This document shows, piece after piece, positions 45,913 to 53,700 of a stretch of DNA of 64,000 nucleotides. Source of the stretch: Tenacibaculum sp. 190130A14a (GTDB lineage: Bacteria; Bacteroidota; Bacteroidia; Flavobacteriales; Flavobacteriaceae); NCBI RefSeq assembly GCF_964048965.1, contig NZ_OZ040189.1, forward strand, positions 2,914,001 to 2,978,000, written 5' to 3'. The translations under genes and the position numbers were made by a program. The notes below the pieces were generated by a model. That model saw nothing but the letters and a program-made list of their open reading frames with translations. It had not been told where the DNA came from and ran no database searches. Numbering within the stretch: the stretch's first letter is position 1; the number at the start of each line of letters is the position of its first letter.

Positions 45913-45991
45913 TTAATGTTCTGGAAAAAGAAAAAAAGTAAATCAGCAGAATCCAAATGTTCTCAATGCGGACAAGTGCATTTGGAATGGC
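45840..45991. repeat. 152-bp direct repeat, copy 2
   Basis: This is the second copy of 44585-44736. Its left edge falls inside the CPCC gene and its right edge inside the intact DUF2199 gene. The spacing to copy 1 is exactly 1255 bp along its length. Confidence 0.85.
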
Positions 45992-46452
45992 CAGCTTTGA
46001 CTTTTAAAGTACCGGTGAATTACGACTATCTTTCTAATCAAGAAAAATCTGAATTAGGAAAATTGAATTCTGACTTTTGTGAAATCCATTATGAAGATCA
46101 AATTGACCGTTTTATTAGAGTAACACTAACTCAAAAAGTGAATGGCTTTTGTGAAAATTTGAACTACGGACTTTGGGTTTCATTAAGCGAGAAAAGCTAT
46201 TCAGACTATAAAGCAAATTTTAACAGTAAAAACCACAAAACTAGATATTTCGGATGGTTATGTAGTAATATCCCTGGATATGCAGAAACAATATCGATTC
46301 CTTGTGATGTAATTACTAGAACAGCGAATAGTAGGCCTGAAATTTTTCCTCATCAAGATTTTGATCATCCATTTGTTAGAGATTATTATGATGGAATTAC
46401 GAAAGTTGAAGCAGAAAAAAGAATAAACAACATGATAAAAAACGTTGGGTAA
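45916..46452 (+). CDS. DUF2199 domain-containing protein
   Basis: The 178-residue protein matches DUF2199: a Cys-rich start (KCSQCGQVHLEWPALTF), then SDFCEIHYEDQIDRFIRVTL, NYGLWVSLSEKSYSDYKANF, RYFGWLCSNIPGY and FPHQDFDHPFVRDYYDGITK. The function of the family is unknown; such genes are often found with other small orphan genes in variable loci. It follows the chimeric CPCC gene by 3 bp, and a truncated second copy lies 1255 bp upstream. Confidence 0.8.
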   Translation: MFWKKKKSKSAESKCSQCGQVHLEWPALTFKVPVNYDYLSNQEKSELGKLNSDFCEIHYEDQIDRFIRVTLTQKVNGFCENLNYGLWVSLSEKSYSDYKANFNSKNHKTRYFGWLCSNIPGYAETISIPCDVITRTANSRPEIFPHQDFDHPFVRDYYDGITKVEAEKRINNMIKNVG

Positions 46453-46527
46453 CAAATTTTATATTGCATATGGCGTCTTCGGCTGGTAGACCCTACATAC
46501 AAAGAAGATTGTATTTAAATCAATAAA

Positions 46528-46782
46528 ATGAAAACTTTGGATTTTAAAATATGTACATCAATTGAGATAATCCTTAACGCAGAGATTACCAAAGGAAATA
46601 AGATTGTAGAATCAAGTAAAGGGTGGCCTGAAAAAAAATCCACACTAATAATACTAGAAAAGCCTTTTCATGAAAAATATGAAATTGACAATCTTGAATA
46701 CAGATGTTTAAATGATCCTCATTACTGGAAAGAAGAATATCTTGATAAGAGTAATTCGCAAACAATAGCATGTAGATTTTAA
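46528..46782 (+). CDS. Hypothetical small protein
   Basis: An 84-residue protein without signal peptide or membrane segment (MKTLDFKICTSIEIILNAEI, later PHYWKEEYLDKSNSQTIACR). No family is recognised. The preceding spacer begins GGGTAACAAATTTTATATTGC at the end of the DUF2199 gene, and the gene is a single-gene unit of the array. The coding assignment rests on the open frame, the ATG and its position only. Confidence 0.4.
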   Translation: MKTLDFKICTSIEIILNAEITKGNKIVESSKGWPEKKSTLIILEKPFHEKYEIDNLEYRCLNDPHYWKEEYLDKSNSQTIACRF

Positions 46783-46830
46783 CAGTTATATCAAATTGGA
46801 AAATTGAAATAAAGAAGACCTATAACAATC

Positions 46831-46875
46831 TATAACCGTAAAACAATAACACTAACCCGGTAACGGACGGTTATA
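46831..46875. repeat. attC-like inverted repeat in spacer
   Basis: A perfect 8-bp inverted repeat, TATAACCG (46831-46838) and CGGTTATA (46868-46875), encloses 29 nt and lies shortly before the next start codon. With the 39927-39976 element it suggests recombination-site-like spacers. Confidence 0.4.
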
Positions 46876-46895
46876 AATGACCATCATAGCACATT

Positions 46896-47419
46896 ATGAA
46901 AAAAATCATCCTTGGAATAATAATGGCGTTTTTAACATTGGCTTGTAGCTCGAAAAAAACGACTTTTTGATTAAATTTCACATAGGAGAAATTGACGAAA
47001 TTGGAGTTCCTTCTGGCTATCTGAATTCAAAAGGAGACACTATAATACCAACTGAAAAATATTATTATTGTTATACCGATACTATTAAAAACTTCGGTAT
47101 GGTACTCGAAAAAGGAACTGGAAAAATAATTGGAATTAACCAAAATGGTATTGAGTTATTTGAAATTGCAAAGATTGACAACGGACCTGATTATATCAAG
47201 AATGGACTCTTTAGAATTATAAAAAACAATATGTATGGATATGCAAATAAAAAGGGAGAAATAATTATAGAACCGAAGTTTAAATGTGCACATCCGTTTT
47301 TTATGGGCAAAGCCCAAGTTTCAGATTCTTGTATAGTTAAAACATCTAGTAGACAACAAATGTTCTTATCGAATAATTGGTACTATATAAATTCAAAAGG
47401 AAATAAAATCGAAAAATAA
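46896..47419 (+). pseudogene. WG-repeat lipoprotein, frameshifted
   Basis: ATG 46896 opens a lipoprotein signal (ILGIIMAFLTLACSSKKTTF, Cys17) that stops at 46968-46970. The rest of the protein continues in another frame from about 46964 to 47419: GYLNSKGDTIIPTEKYYY, FRIIKNNMYGYANKKGEIII and NNWYYINSKGNKIEK are WG-repeat units. Adding one A to the A7 run at 46953-46959 would join the two parts into a protein of about 174 residues. Either the gene is inactivated, it is expressed by slippage, or the run was miscounted in sequencing. Confidence 0.7.
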
Positions 47420-47470
47420 AGCATACAACCTATAACCGACAGCTCTAAATGAGCATTCTCAACAACGAAA

Positions 47471-47719
47471 ATGATTACAGAAAAAGAACAATATATTATA
47501 GAATATTACCTTCATTTATTACCATTGAAGGAAAAGAGTAAGTTAAAATACCCATATCTTCGAATTGACGAGATTGATGAAGAAAAAAGACGTTTAGCAG
47601 AAATATTAATAAAAGATTACAAGGATAAAATATTCTTTAATAATTGTCCTAATTGTGGAAAACTTGCCAGAACACCAAATGCAAAACAATGTAAATTTTG
47701 TGAACACGACTGGCATTAA
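47471..47719 (+). CDS. Small zinc-ribbon protein
   Basis: An 82-residue protein with a helical N-terminal part (EKEQYIIEYYLHLLPLKEKS) and a C-terminal zinc ribbon with two Cys pairs (NCPNCGKLARTPNAKQCKFC, then EHDWH). No partner or function is known to me. It is the last gene of the accessory array; a short hairpin and the convergent serine hydrolase gene follow. Confidence 0.6.
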   Translation: MITEKEQYIIEYYLHLLPLKEKSKLKYPYLRIDEIDEEKRRLAEILIKDYKDKIFFNNCPNCGKLARTPNAKQCKFCEHDWH

Positions 47720-47757
47720 GAAAATATGGATTGAAGCAGAAAATTAGTTAGAGAAAA

Positions 47758-47784
47758 AGACTGCTACTCATATGGCAACAGTCT
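47758..47784 (-). terminator. Weak terminator of the serine hydrolase gene
   Basis: On the minus strand a 6-bp stem AGACTG / CAGTCT with a 15-nt loop is followed by TTTTTCTC. The stem is short, so confidence is limited. Confidence 0.4.
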
Positions 47785-47835
47785 ATTATTTGTTAAAAGA
47801 TTGATATTATTTTCTTCTGAGTTGATAAACTGATA

Positions 47836-49485
47836 CTAATCTTTTAATTTATCTTTCGCTCTTTGAAGATTCTCCTTGTATGCTTCTAAATTTCTATGAG
47901 TGTTTTTTTTCGCCAAAAAAACCGCTTTTTCATAGCAAGTAACCGACTGATTATAATCCTCATAAGTTAAATACGCTTCTCCTAAACTATCCCAAGTATT
48001 TGGCGAATTTGGAAATCTTAATATTCCTTCTTTAAAAAACTCCAATGCATATTTTGGATAATCTGAACTTAAAAAATAATATCCTAAATCATTTAATGTG
48101 CTTTCATTTGGGTTATATGTTTTCAAAAAAACTGTTTTTAAACTATCAGCAACCTCAACTTTACCTGCTTCTAAGTGAATTCCCATAACACCTCTCATTG
48201 TGCTGTTTGAAGGGTTTACTGTATACCCACTATACTCTGAAAGTCTGTTGAAATAATCTTTCAAAGCATTCATCCCTCCTGCCTTTATAAATTTATCGTA
48301 AGAACTTCTATTAGGATATCCTTGTAACTTATATTCATCTTTTAGATTATTTGCTCTTAAATGGATTTGGTGCAATATTTCTTCTGCTTTTAAATTACTT
48401 CTATTCGCCAAATATATAATAGTAGTTCCATCATCATACATTCCTATAAAAGCGCTGTTTCCCGCTAAAGCTCCTCCATGCCCATATAACCGAACTTTTA
48501 TATTTTTCTCTATAATATCATCCCAATTTCTTACCCATCCATAACAATGTCCATGCATATAGGGAGTTAACATTACTTTAGTTAATTCTGGTGATAATAA
48601 TTTAAATGATTGTACGGCCTTACTCCAAGTAAATAAATCTTCTACTGTAGAATACATCCCACCTGCAGTATATGCCGTAGATTGATCTCTAAAAGGTGCT
48701 TCTCTAGTAACCCCACCGTGCTCTGAAGTCCACCAATCCCAGCCATAAGCTTCTCTATACTGATAGCCTTTTGCCAACTCTTTTGATACAAATTCGTTCG
48801 TTCCATAGCCTGTATTTTTCAAGTTTAATGGAATAGTTATTTTCTCTTGTAATAAATCAGCGAAGTTTTTTCCTGATACTTCTTCTAACACTGCTCCTAA
48901 AATATCGTATCCTAAACTACTATAATAAAACGTACTTCCTGGCTCACTGAGCAAATCAGTTTTTGCTATTAATAAAACCAATTCTTTGGGAGTATAACTT
49001 TTCTTTCCAAACTCTCTTAAACTCACCCCAATATTCTCCAATCCATTATAATGTGGTAACCCTGATGTATGTGACAGTAGTTGATGAATCGTAATATTAT
49101 TTCCTTTTTCACTTGGTAAATAAGGAAGGTATTTACCAATAGTATCCTGTAATTTAATTTTTTTCTCTTCAACTAACTGCATAATAAGCATAGCAGTAAA
49201 TTGTTTCGTTACAGATCCAATTCCATATTTCGTAGCAATAGTATTAGGACTTTTTGTTTCTCTATTCTTATCTCCATAGGCTCCTTTGAATATGACTTTA
49301 TTATTCTTTGCTACCAAAACCGAGCCACTAAAAGGACTTCTTATTTTTATTTTTATTCCCGGATTTTCATAGCTTTCCATTAATCCGCTTATGCTTTTTG
49401 GTTCAGGTTTAAATATTAAAAAACCAATCCAAACCAATAAAATTGCTACAATACATAAACTTACTTTGAGAATACGTTTCTTCAT
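47836..49485 (-). CDS. Serine hydrolase (class C beta-lactamase-like) with TPR tail
   Basis: The 549-residue protein has one N-terminal hydrophobic anchor (SLCIVAILLVWIGFLIF). The beta-lactamase/D-peptidase domain carries the SxxK motif in GSVTKQFTAM near residue 92, YSSLGYDILGAVLEE in the place of YxN, and GHGGALAGNSAFIG in the place of KTG. The last 80 residues contain TPR-like units (YALEFFKEGILRFPNSPNTW, DSLGEAYLTYEDYNQSVTCY). Such proteins are usually esterases or peptidases and rarely true beta-lactamases; the substrate is unknown. Confidence 0.83.
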   Translation of the reverse strand: MKKRILKVSLCIVAILLVWIGFLIFKPEPKSISGLMESYENPGIKIKIRSPFSGSVLVAKNNKVIFKGAYGDKNRETKSPNTIATKYGIGSVTKQFTAMLIMQLVEEKKIKLQDTIGKYLPYLPSEKGNNITIHQLLSHTSGLPHYNGLENIGVSLREFGKKSYTPKELVLLIAKTDLLSEPGSTFYYSSLGYDILGAVLEEVSGKNFADLLQEKITIPLNLKNTGYGTNEFVSKELAKGYQYREAYGWDWWTSEHGGVTREAPFRDQSTAYTAGGMYSTVEDLFTWSKAVQSFKLLSPELTKVMLTPYMHGHCYGWVRNWDDIIEKNIKVRLYGHGGALAGNSAFIGMYDDGTTIIYLANRSNLKAEEILHQIHLRANNLKDEYKLQGYPNRSSYDKFIKAGGMNALKDYFNRLSEYSGYTVNPSNSTMRGVMGIHLEAGKVEVADSLKTVFLKTYNPNESTLNDLGYYFLSSDYPKYALEFFKEGILRFPNSPNTWDSLGEAYLTYEDYNQSVTCYEKAVFLAKKNTHRNLEAYKENLQRAKDKLKD

Positions 49486-49623
49486 TTTTACTTTTCTTAT
49501 AGTTATAATTTGAAGTCACGAAATTATTTGGAAAGAGCAATATTCATTGTGTCAAAAGCACGTCTTTATTACTTCTTTCTTACTGCATCAAAAAGTAATC
49601 ATCACAAAATCAAACACTTAAAC

Positions 49624-50211
49624 TTAGAAGAAATTTGGAACAAAACTCAAGGTTTTTTCATTTTCTTGTGTAAGACTTAACGACGTTTTAATAATCAAAT
49701 AAACGTTGAAAAGTACTGCAAGAAGATAAAACAGCATACTAACAAAAAGTCCGTTACCGGCATTCCCAATTATTAGATTGGATAAAAAAAGTGTCATAAT
49801 AACTCCTATAATCATCAGAATTCCCCATAACAACTGTAGACTTATAATTTTACCTGCTATCAAATTTTCTTTATCCTTACTATATTTCCATAAAATAAAA
49901 GGAGCAACAGTATTTATTAAAGGGAAAAAAGCCAAAAGTAAAATTGATAAGTTCATTTTCTTTAGCAAAGAAAAATTGATTAAAGACTTTCCTTTTTCAT
50001 TTGATTCAGAAACCAAATCAACTATTTCTAAATTCAAGGTTTTCGCTAGTATCTTTATCGTATGTGCTCGAGGACTTACCGTTCCTTTTTCAATACGTTG
50101 TATCGTACTCAGAGAAACATTTGCTTCTTCTGCCAATGCTTCTTGCGATAACCCAAGTTTTTTTCGTGACGCTACAACTATTTTGGCCAAGTTTGAATTT
50201 ACATCCTGCAT
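49624..50211 (-). CDS. XRE family regulator with membrane domain
   Basis: The 195-residue protein has an N-terminal HTH_3 domain (LAKIVVASRKKLGLSQEALA, then VSLSTIQRIEKGTVSPRAHT) and four hydrophobic helices in residues 90-180, separated by short loops, similar to DUF4870-type membrane parts. It is therefore a membrane-bound DNA-binding protein; what it senses is unknown. It is divergent from 50306 with 94 bp between the starts. Confidence 0.83.
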   Translation of the reverse strand: MQDVNSNLAKIVVASRKKLGLSQEALAEEANVSLSTIQRIEKGTVSPRAHTIKILAKTLNLEIVDLVSESNEKGKSLINFSLLKKMNLSILLLAFFPLINTVAPFILWKYSKDKENLIAGKIISLQLLWGILMIIGVIMTLFLSNLIIGNAGNGLFVSMLFYLLAVLFNVYLIIKTSLSLTQENEKTLSFVPNFF

Positions 50212-50278
50212 ACATTCGATAATTATCTCGACTACGAAAGTACCAAAAAGTTTATAGTTTTAAAGGAAGTGGTTTTAG

Positions 50279-50286
50279 TATATTTG
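50279..50286 (+). promoter_or_regulatory. Candidate -7 box upstream of 50306
   Basis: TATATTTG matches TAnnTTTG exactly, 19 bp before the ATG at 50306. No TTG is seen at the -33 distance. Confidence 0.4.
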
Positions 50287-50305
50287 AAAAAAAGTAAATT
50301 GATTT

Positions 50306-50710
50306 ATGAAAATATTCAAGACGATACTCCTCACTCTAGCTACTGCTTTTACATGTATCATACTATTCTTTTTTATTTCAAATTCATATGTTCTTCCATG
50401 GGAAAAGGATGAAGTTATTGAAACTACTTTAGCATGGGGAGGACTACATGATTTACCTAAAGAAATTAAAAATTTGAAAATTAACAAAAAGGGAAGCCCG
50501 TTCACAAGACAATTTATTATTGAGTTTGAAGTTAATCAACCTGAACAAATTACTAATTGGATTGATAAAAGTAAAAGACTAAAAAATAACACTGCAAAAA
50601 TAAACCAACATAAAAAAGTGTTTGAAATTTACCCCGGTGAAGAAGGAGCCAATGGAGGAACAGTAGAAATTATAGATACAAAAGTAAGAATCAATATGAG
50701 TTGGAGTTAA
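50306..50710 (+). CDS. Hypothetical membrane-anchored protein
   Basis: A 134-residue protein with one N-terminal membrane helix (TILLTLATAFTCIILFFFIS, residues 6-25) and a small soluble domain (FTRQFIIEFEVNQPEQITNW, EIYPGEEGANGGTVEIIDTK). No family is recognised. It is divergent from the XRE regulator, 19 bp upstream of the next gene, and probably regulated by it, though this is only a guess from position. Confidence 0.5.
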   Translation: MKIFKTILLTLATAFTCIILFFFISNSYVLPWEKDEVIETTLAWGGLHDLPKEIKNLKINKKGSPFTRQFIIEFEVNQPEQITNWIDKSKRLKNNTAKINQHKKVFEIYPGEEGANGGTVEIIDTKVRINMSWS

Positions 50711-50729
50711 TTAAACTGTATTTTAACGA

Positions 50730-51200
50730 ATGAAAACTTATTACTACAAAAAGCAATTAAACGGTAGAGGAAGATTTGGTGGAACTGAATTAGAATTGGT
50801 CTATACTACGGAGACTTCAGAAATAGTAGACAAATGTAAATGGAGAGATTTTATAACAGAAAAAAGTTCTGTCAAAGAAACACCTCCTATTCTTAACTCT
50901 TATAAAAAGTATGTTTTAGAAGCGCTCAATTTTATCATCCAAAATCATCATTTACCAAAACCTGTTAAACTAATTCTTCACGATATTAAAATCTTACTAG
51001 TCGACACCAACCCTTCTCATGTATTAGCTTCAACAATTATAGGGTCCTTGGATCTTTTAAAAATCAAACTGGATAAGGACAGCATGAAGATGATTGATGA
51101 GTTTATAATCATCAATGAAAATATCAATTTTCCTAATTTTGAAAACTTAATTCTTGCTCTTTTTAGAGAAAATACAGAGTCTTTAAACCATCACCCCTAA
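50730..51200 (+). CDS. Hypothetical protein
   Basis: A 156-residue soluble protein (MKTYYYKKQLNGRGRFGGTE, later LEALNFIIQNHHLPKPVKLI and LVDTNPSHVLASTIIGSLDL). The first 25 residues look like a short beta-hairpin and the rest is mostly helical. I recognise no family. It is 19 bp downstream of 50306 and likely in the same transcript. Confidence 0.5.
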   Translation: MKTYYYKKQLNGRGRFGGTELELVYTTETSEIVDKCKWRDFITEKSSVKETPPILNSYKKYVLEALNFIIQNHHLPKPVKLILHDIKILLVDTNPSHVLASTIIGSLDLLKIKLDKDSMKMIDEFIIINENINFPNFENLILALFRENTESLNHHP

Positions 51201-51321
51201 AACCTTTTCTAAAAAAACAGGTAAAAATACAGTTTAAAAGACAATACATCTATAAACACACTTAAAACAGAAAAATAATCTAATTATTAACACAAATACT
51301 GACTCATTATATGGTTTCTAT

Positions 51322-51329
51322 TATTTTTG
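51322..51329 (+). promoter_or_regulatory. Candidate -7 box of histidine decarboxylase gene
   Basis: TATTTTTG matches TAnnTTTG exactly, 22 bp before the ATG at 51352. No good -33 box is seen. Confidence 0.45.
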
Positions 51330-51351
51330 CGCGCTAAATTATAAAAAAGGC

Positions 51352-52521
51352 ATGGCAAGCGATATAAAATTACCCTTAGAGAGTCAGCAAAAACTAGCAA
51401 ATTTAAAAGAAGAATTAACCTCAGCGAGAGACACATTTTTAGGATACCCTGTATCTAAAGATTTTGACTATTCTGCATTGAATGAGTTTTTTCAGTTTCC
51501 TATTAATAATTTAGGAGATCCTTTCGAGCATGGCACTTATCGGGTTCAAACACACGAAATGGAGCGTGAGGTTATTGCTTTTTTTGCGAAGTTGTTTAGA
51601 GCGAATCCGAAAGATTTTTGGGGATATGTTACCAATGGCGGTTCTGAAAGTAATTTATATGGATTATACATTGCTAGAGAGTTATTTCCTAAAGCCATTG
51701 TATATTATTCAGAATCGACTCACTATAGCGTTCGTAAAAACATTCATTTGTTAAATATTCCTAGTATTGTAATCAAATCGCAACCAAATGGTGAAATGGA
51801 TTATGAAGATTTTGAAAATACGGTACGTATGAATCGTCATAAGCCTGTTATTGTCTTAACTACTTTTGGAACAACCATGAAAGAAGCTAAAGACGATGTA
51901 GCCAAGGTAAAAGGTATTTTAAGCAACTTAGCAATTCAAGATCATTACATTCATTGTGACGCAGCTTTAGCTGGTTCTTTTGGCCCTTTTATGCAACCTC
52001 GTTTACCTTTTGATTTTATGGATGGTGCTGATAGTATTTCTATAAGCGGACATAAATTTATTGGTTCTCCAATTCCAACTGGTGTATTAATTGCCAAACG
52101 TTCCAATAGAGATCGTATTGCAAAAGGTATTTCATACATCGGTTCTTTAGATACTACAATTACAGGTTCAAGAAATGGACATTCTCCTTTATTTTTATGG
52201 TATGCCTTAAAACAATTAGGTGTTCAAGGTTTAAGAGATCGATATTTGCATAGTTTAGAGGTTGCCGAATATTGTGAAAAACAATTAAAAGCAATTGGTA
52301 TAGCCGCTTGGAGAAACCCTAATGCCATTACAGTGGTGTTACCTAAAACTCCAAAAAGTATTAAAGATAAATGGCAATTAGCTACAGAAGGTGAGGTAGC
52401 TCATGTAATTTGTATGCCAAACGTAACCAAAAGTCAAATTGATGAGTTTATTGCAGATATGAAAAACTGTAACGAACCTGTTATTGAAGATGAGTTTTCT
52501 TACGATTTTTCATTAAGTTAA
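51352..52521 (+). CDS. hdc: Histidine decarboxylase (PLP-dependent, group II)
   Basis: The 389-residue enzyme matches PLP-type histidine decarboxylases of Gram-negative bacteria: GTYRVQTHEMEREVIAFFAK, WGYVTNGGSESNLYGLYIAR, HCDAALAGSFGPFMQP for the cofactor Asp, and the Schiff-base lysine in SISISGHKFIGSPIPTGVLI near residue 232, then GSLDTTITGSRNGHSPLFLW. It converts histidine to histamine. No histidine/histamine antiporter gene is next to it. A related amino acid such as a methylated histidine could also be the substrate. Confidence 0.88.
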   Translation: MASDIKLPLESQQKLANLKEELTSARDTFLGYPVSKDFDYSALNEFFQFPINNLGDPFEHGTYRVQTHEMEREVIAFFAKLFRANPKDFWGYVTNGGSESNLYGLYIARELFPKAIVYYSESTHYSVRKNIHLLNIPSIVIKSQPNGEMDYEDFENTVRMNRHKPVIVLTTFGTTMKEAKDDVAKVKGILSNLAIQDHYIHCDAALAGSFGPFMQPRLPFDFMDGADSISISGHKFIGSPIPTGVLIAKRSNRDRIAKGISYIGSLDTTITGSRNGHSPLFLWYALKQLGVQGLRDRYLHSLEVAEYCEKQLKAIGIAAWRNPNAITVVLPKTPKSIKDKWQLATEGEVAHVICMPNVTKSQIDEFIADMKNCNEPVIEDEFSYDFSLS

Positions 52522-52545
52522 TAACTTAAACTATTATATCATCAC

Positions 52546-52577
52546 AAAAAAGCCTAAGGAGTTCCTTAGGCTTTTTT
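52546..52577. terminator. Bidirectional terminator between hdc and rlmG-like gene
   Basis: AAAAAAGCCTAAGGA / TCCTTAGGCTTTTTT forms a 15-bp stem with A/T runs on both sides, overlapping the last codons of the methyltransferase gene. Confidence 0.85.
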
Positions 52578-53663
52578 AACACATGCTATTATTTGAAATT
52601 TTTTATTCTGTTGCAAAACCTCAACTTGTTTAAATAACTTACTCAAATGTGTACGATAGTTTAAATGTGTATTTGCAACTAAAACCAATCTTCCATTTGG
52701 TTTTAAAACTCGAAAAACATCTTTAAACAATGCTAAAGTAACTTCTATGTTATTTTCATGTTCAAAATGAAAAGGAGGATTAGAGAGTACTAAATCAAAA
52801 CTATCATCTTCGCTACTAGTAAGGGTATCACTACAAACAAAATTCGCTTTTTGGTTTTTAATATTCAATTTTGAAGAGGCTACTGCCAAATTAAAATCGT
52901 CTACCAAGGTCACTTCAGCGTCAGAGTTTTGCTGAGTTACCCATCGAGCAATAACTCCATTTCCTGAAGCCAAATCCAACACCTTCTGCTCTTCTTGTTT
53001 CAATTGTAGATGTTCAAGAAAAAATTGAGTACCAATATCTATATTACCCGACGAAAAGACACCAAAATATTGTTTATACTCACTTCCTTTCCATTCAAAT
53101 GAATGGATTAATTCTTTATAAGATGCTATCGATTTTGGTTGTTTTAATATAAGCAAACGTGCTTTTTTCCATGCCTGTGATTGTTCCACCACCTCAAAAT
53201 ACTTCTCTGCTATTTTTAAATAAGATGCCGAAAAATATTTGGTCATAAACCCACCAACCACTTCTGTATTTACATTAGAAGATTTATGAACCTGTTGTAA
53301 AAACATTTCAAACAACTCTAATGATTTAGGTACTTTAATTAATGCCAATGCTACCGAATCTAACTTCTCTAGCGAAGTTTTGTAGGTTACCTCTATAGAC
53401 AATTTATTCAACAACAAGTTTTGTTCAATTGCTTTTTGTTGACTGGCATAATTCCAAATGGTGGTTACTTTGGTATTGTTGAGTGTACAATTCCAAATTC
53501 CAAAACGATCATTAAAAGTATGTATGCTTTCTACTTTTTTGTCTTTGATATAATCGAGCACCAACAACTCTGCATTGCTCCATGCTCGTAAAGATTTATC
53601 TGTGGTAGCCGGATATCTTGTTAATTGAATTTCTTTATCCTGGTAAATAAATGTTGTTTCCAA
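52566..53663 (-). CDS. Class I SAM-dependent methyltransferase, RlmG/RsmC type
   Basis: The 365-residue protein has the two-domain form of rRNA guanine-N2 methyltransferases RsmC and RlmG. The N-terminal half is a degenerate copy of the fold. The C-terminal half holds the SAM motif VLDLASGNGVIARWVTQQN (near 222) and the catalytic SNPPFHFEHENN (near 292) that flips the target guanine. The length and VLKPNGRLVLVANTHLNYR segment favour RlmG (23S rRNA G1835) over RsmC (16S G1207), but I cannot decide. It is followed by a terminator. Confidence 0.8.
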   Translation of the reverse strand: METTFIYQDKEIQLTRYPATTDKSLRAWSNAELLVLDYIKDKKVESIHTFNDRFGIWNCTLNNTKVTTIWNYASQQKAIEQNLLLNKLSIEVTYKTSLEKLDSVALALIKVPKSLELFEMFLQQVHKSSNVNTEVVGGFMTKYFSASYLKIAEKYFEVVEQSQAWKKARLLILKQPKSIASYKELIHSFEWKGSEYKQYFGVFSSGNIDIGTQFFLEHLQLKQEEQKVLDLASGNGVIARWVTQQNSDAEVTLVDDFNLAVASSKLNIKNQKANFVCSDTLTSSEDDSFDLVLSNPPFHFEHENNIEVTLALFKDVFRVLKPNGRLVLVANTHLNYRTHLSKLFKQVEVLQQNKKFQIIACVKKA

Positions 53664-53700
53664 TAATCTTACTAAAGTAGTTACTGCAATTCCAGTAACA

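Noticed and set aside
46953..46970. Programmed -1 frameshift at the A7 run
   Set aside because: The zero-frame codons are TCG AAA AAA ACG, so the A-AAA-AAC heptamer is not in the phase needed for standard slippage, and no following structure was found; decay or sequencing error is more likely.
39317..47784. Classical mobile integron or genomic island with integrase
   Set aside because: No integrase, transposase, tRNA target or long terminal repeats are seen; only the cassette-like pattern is supported.
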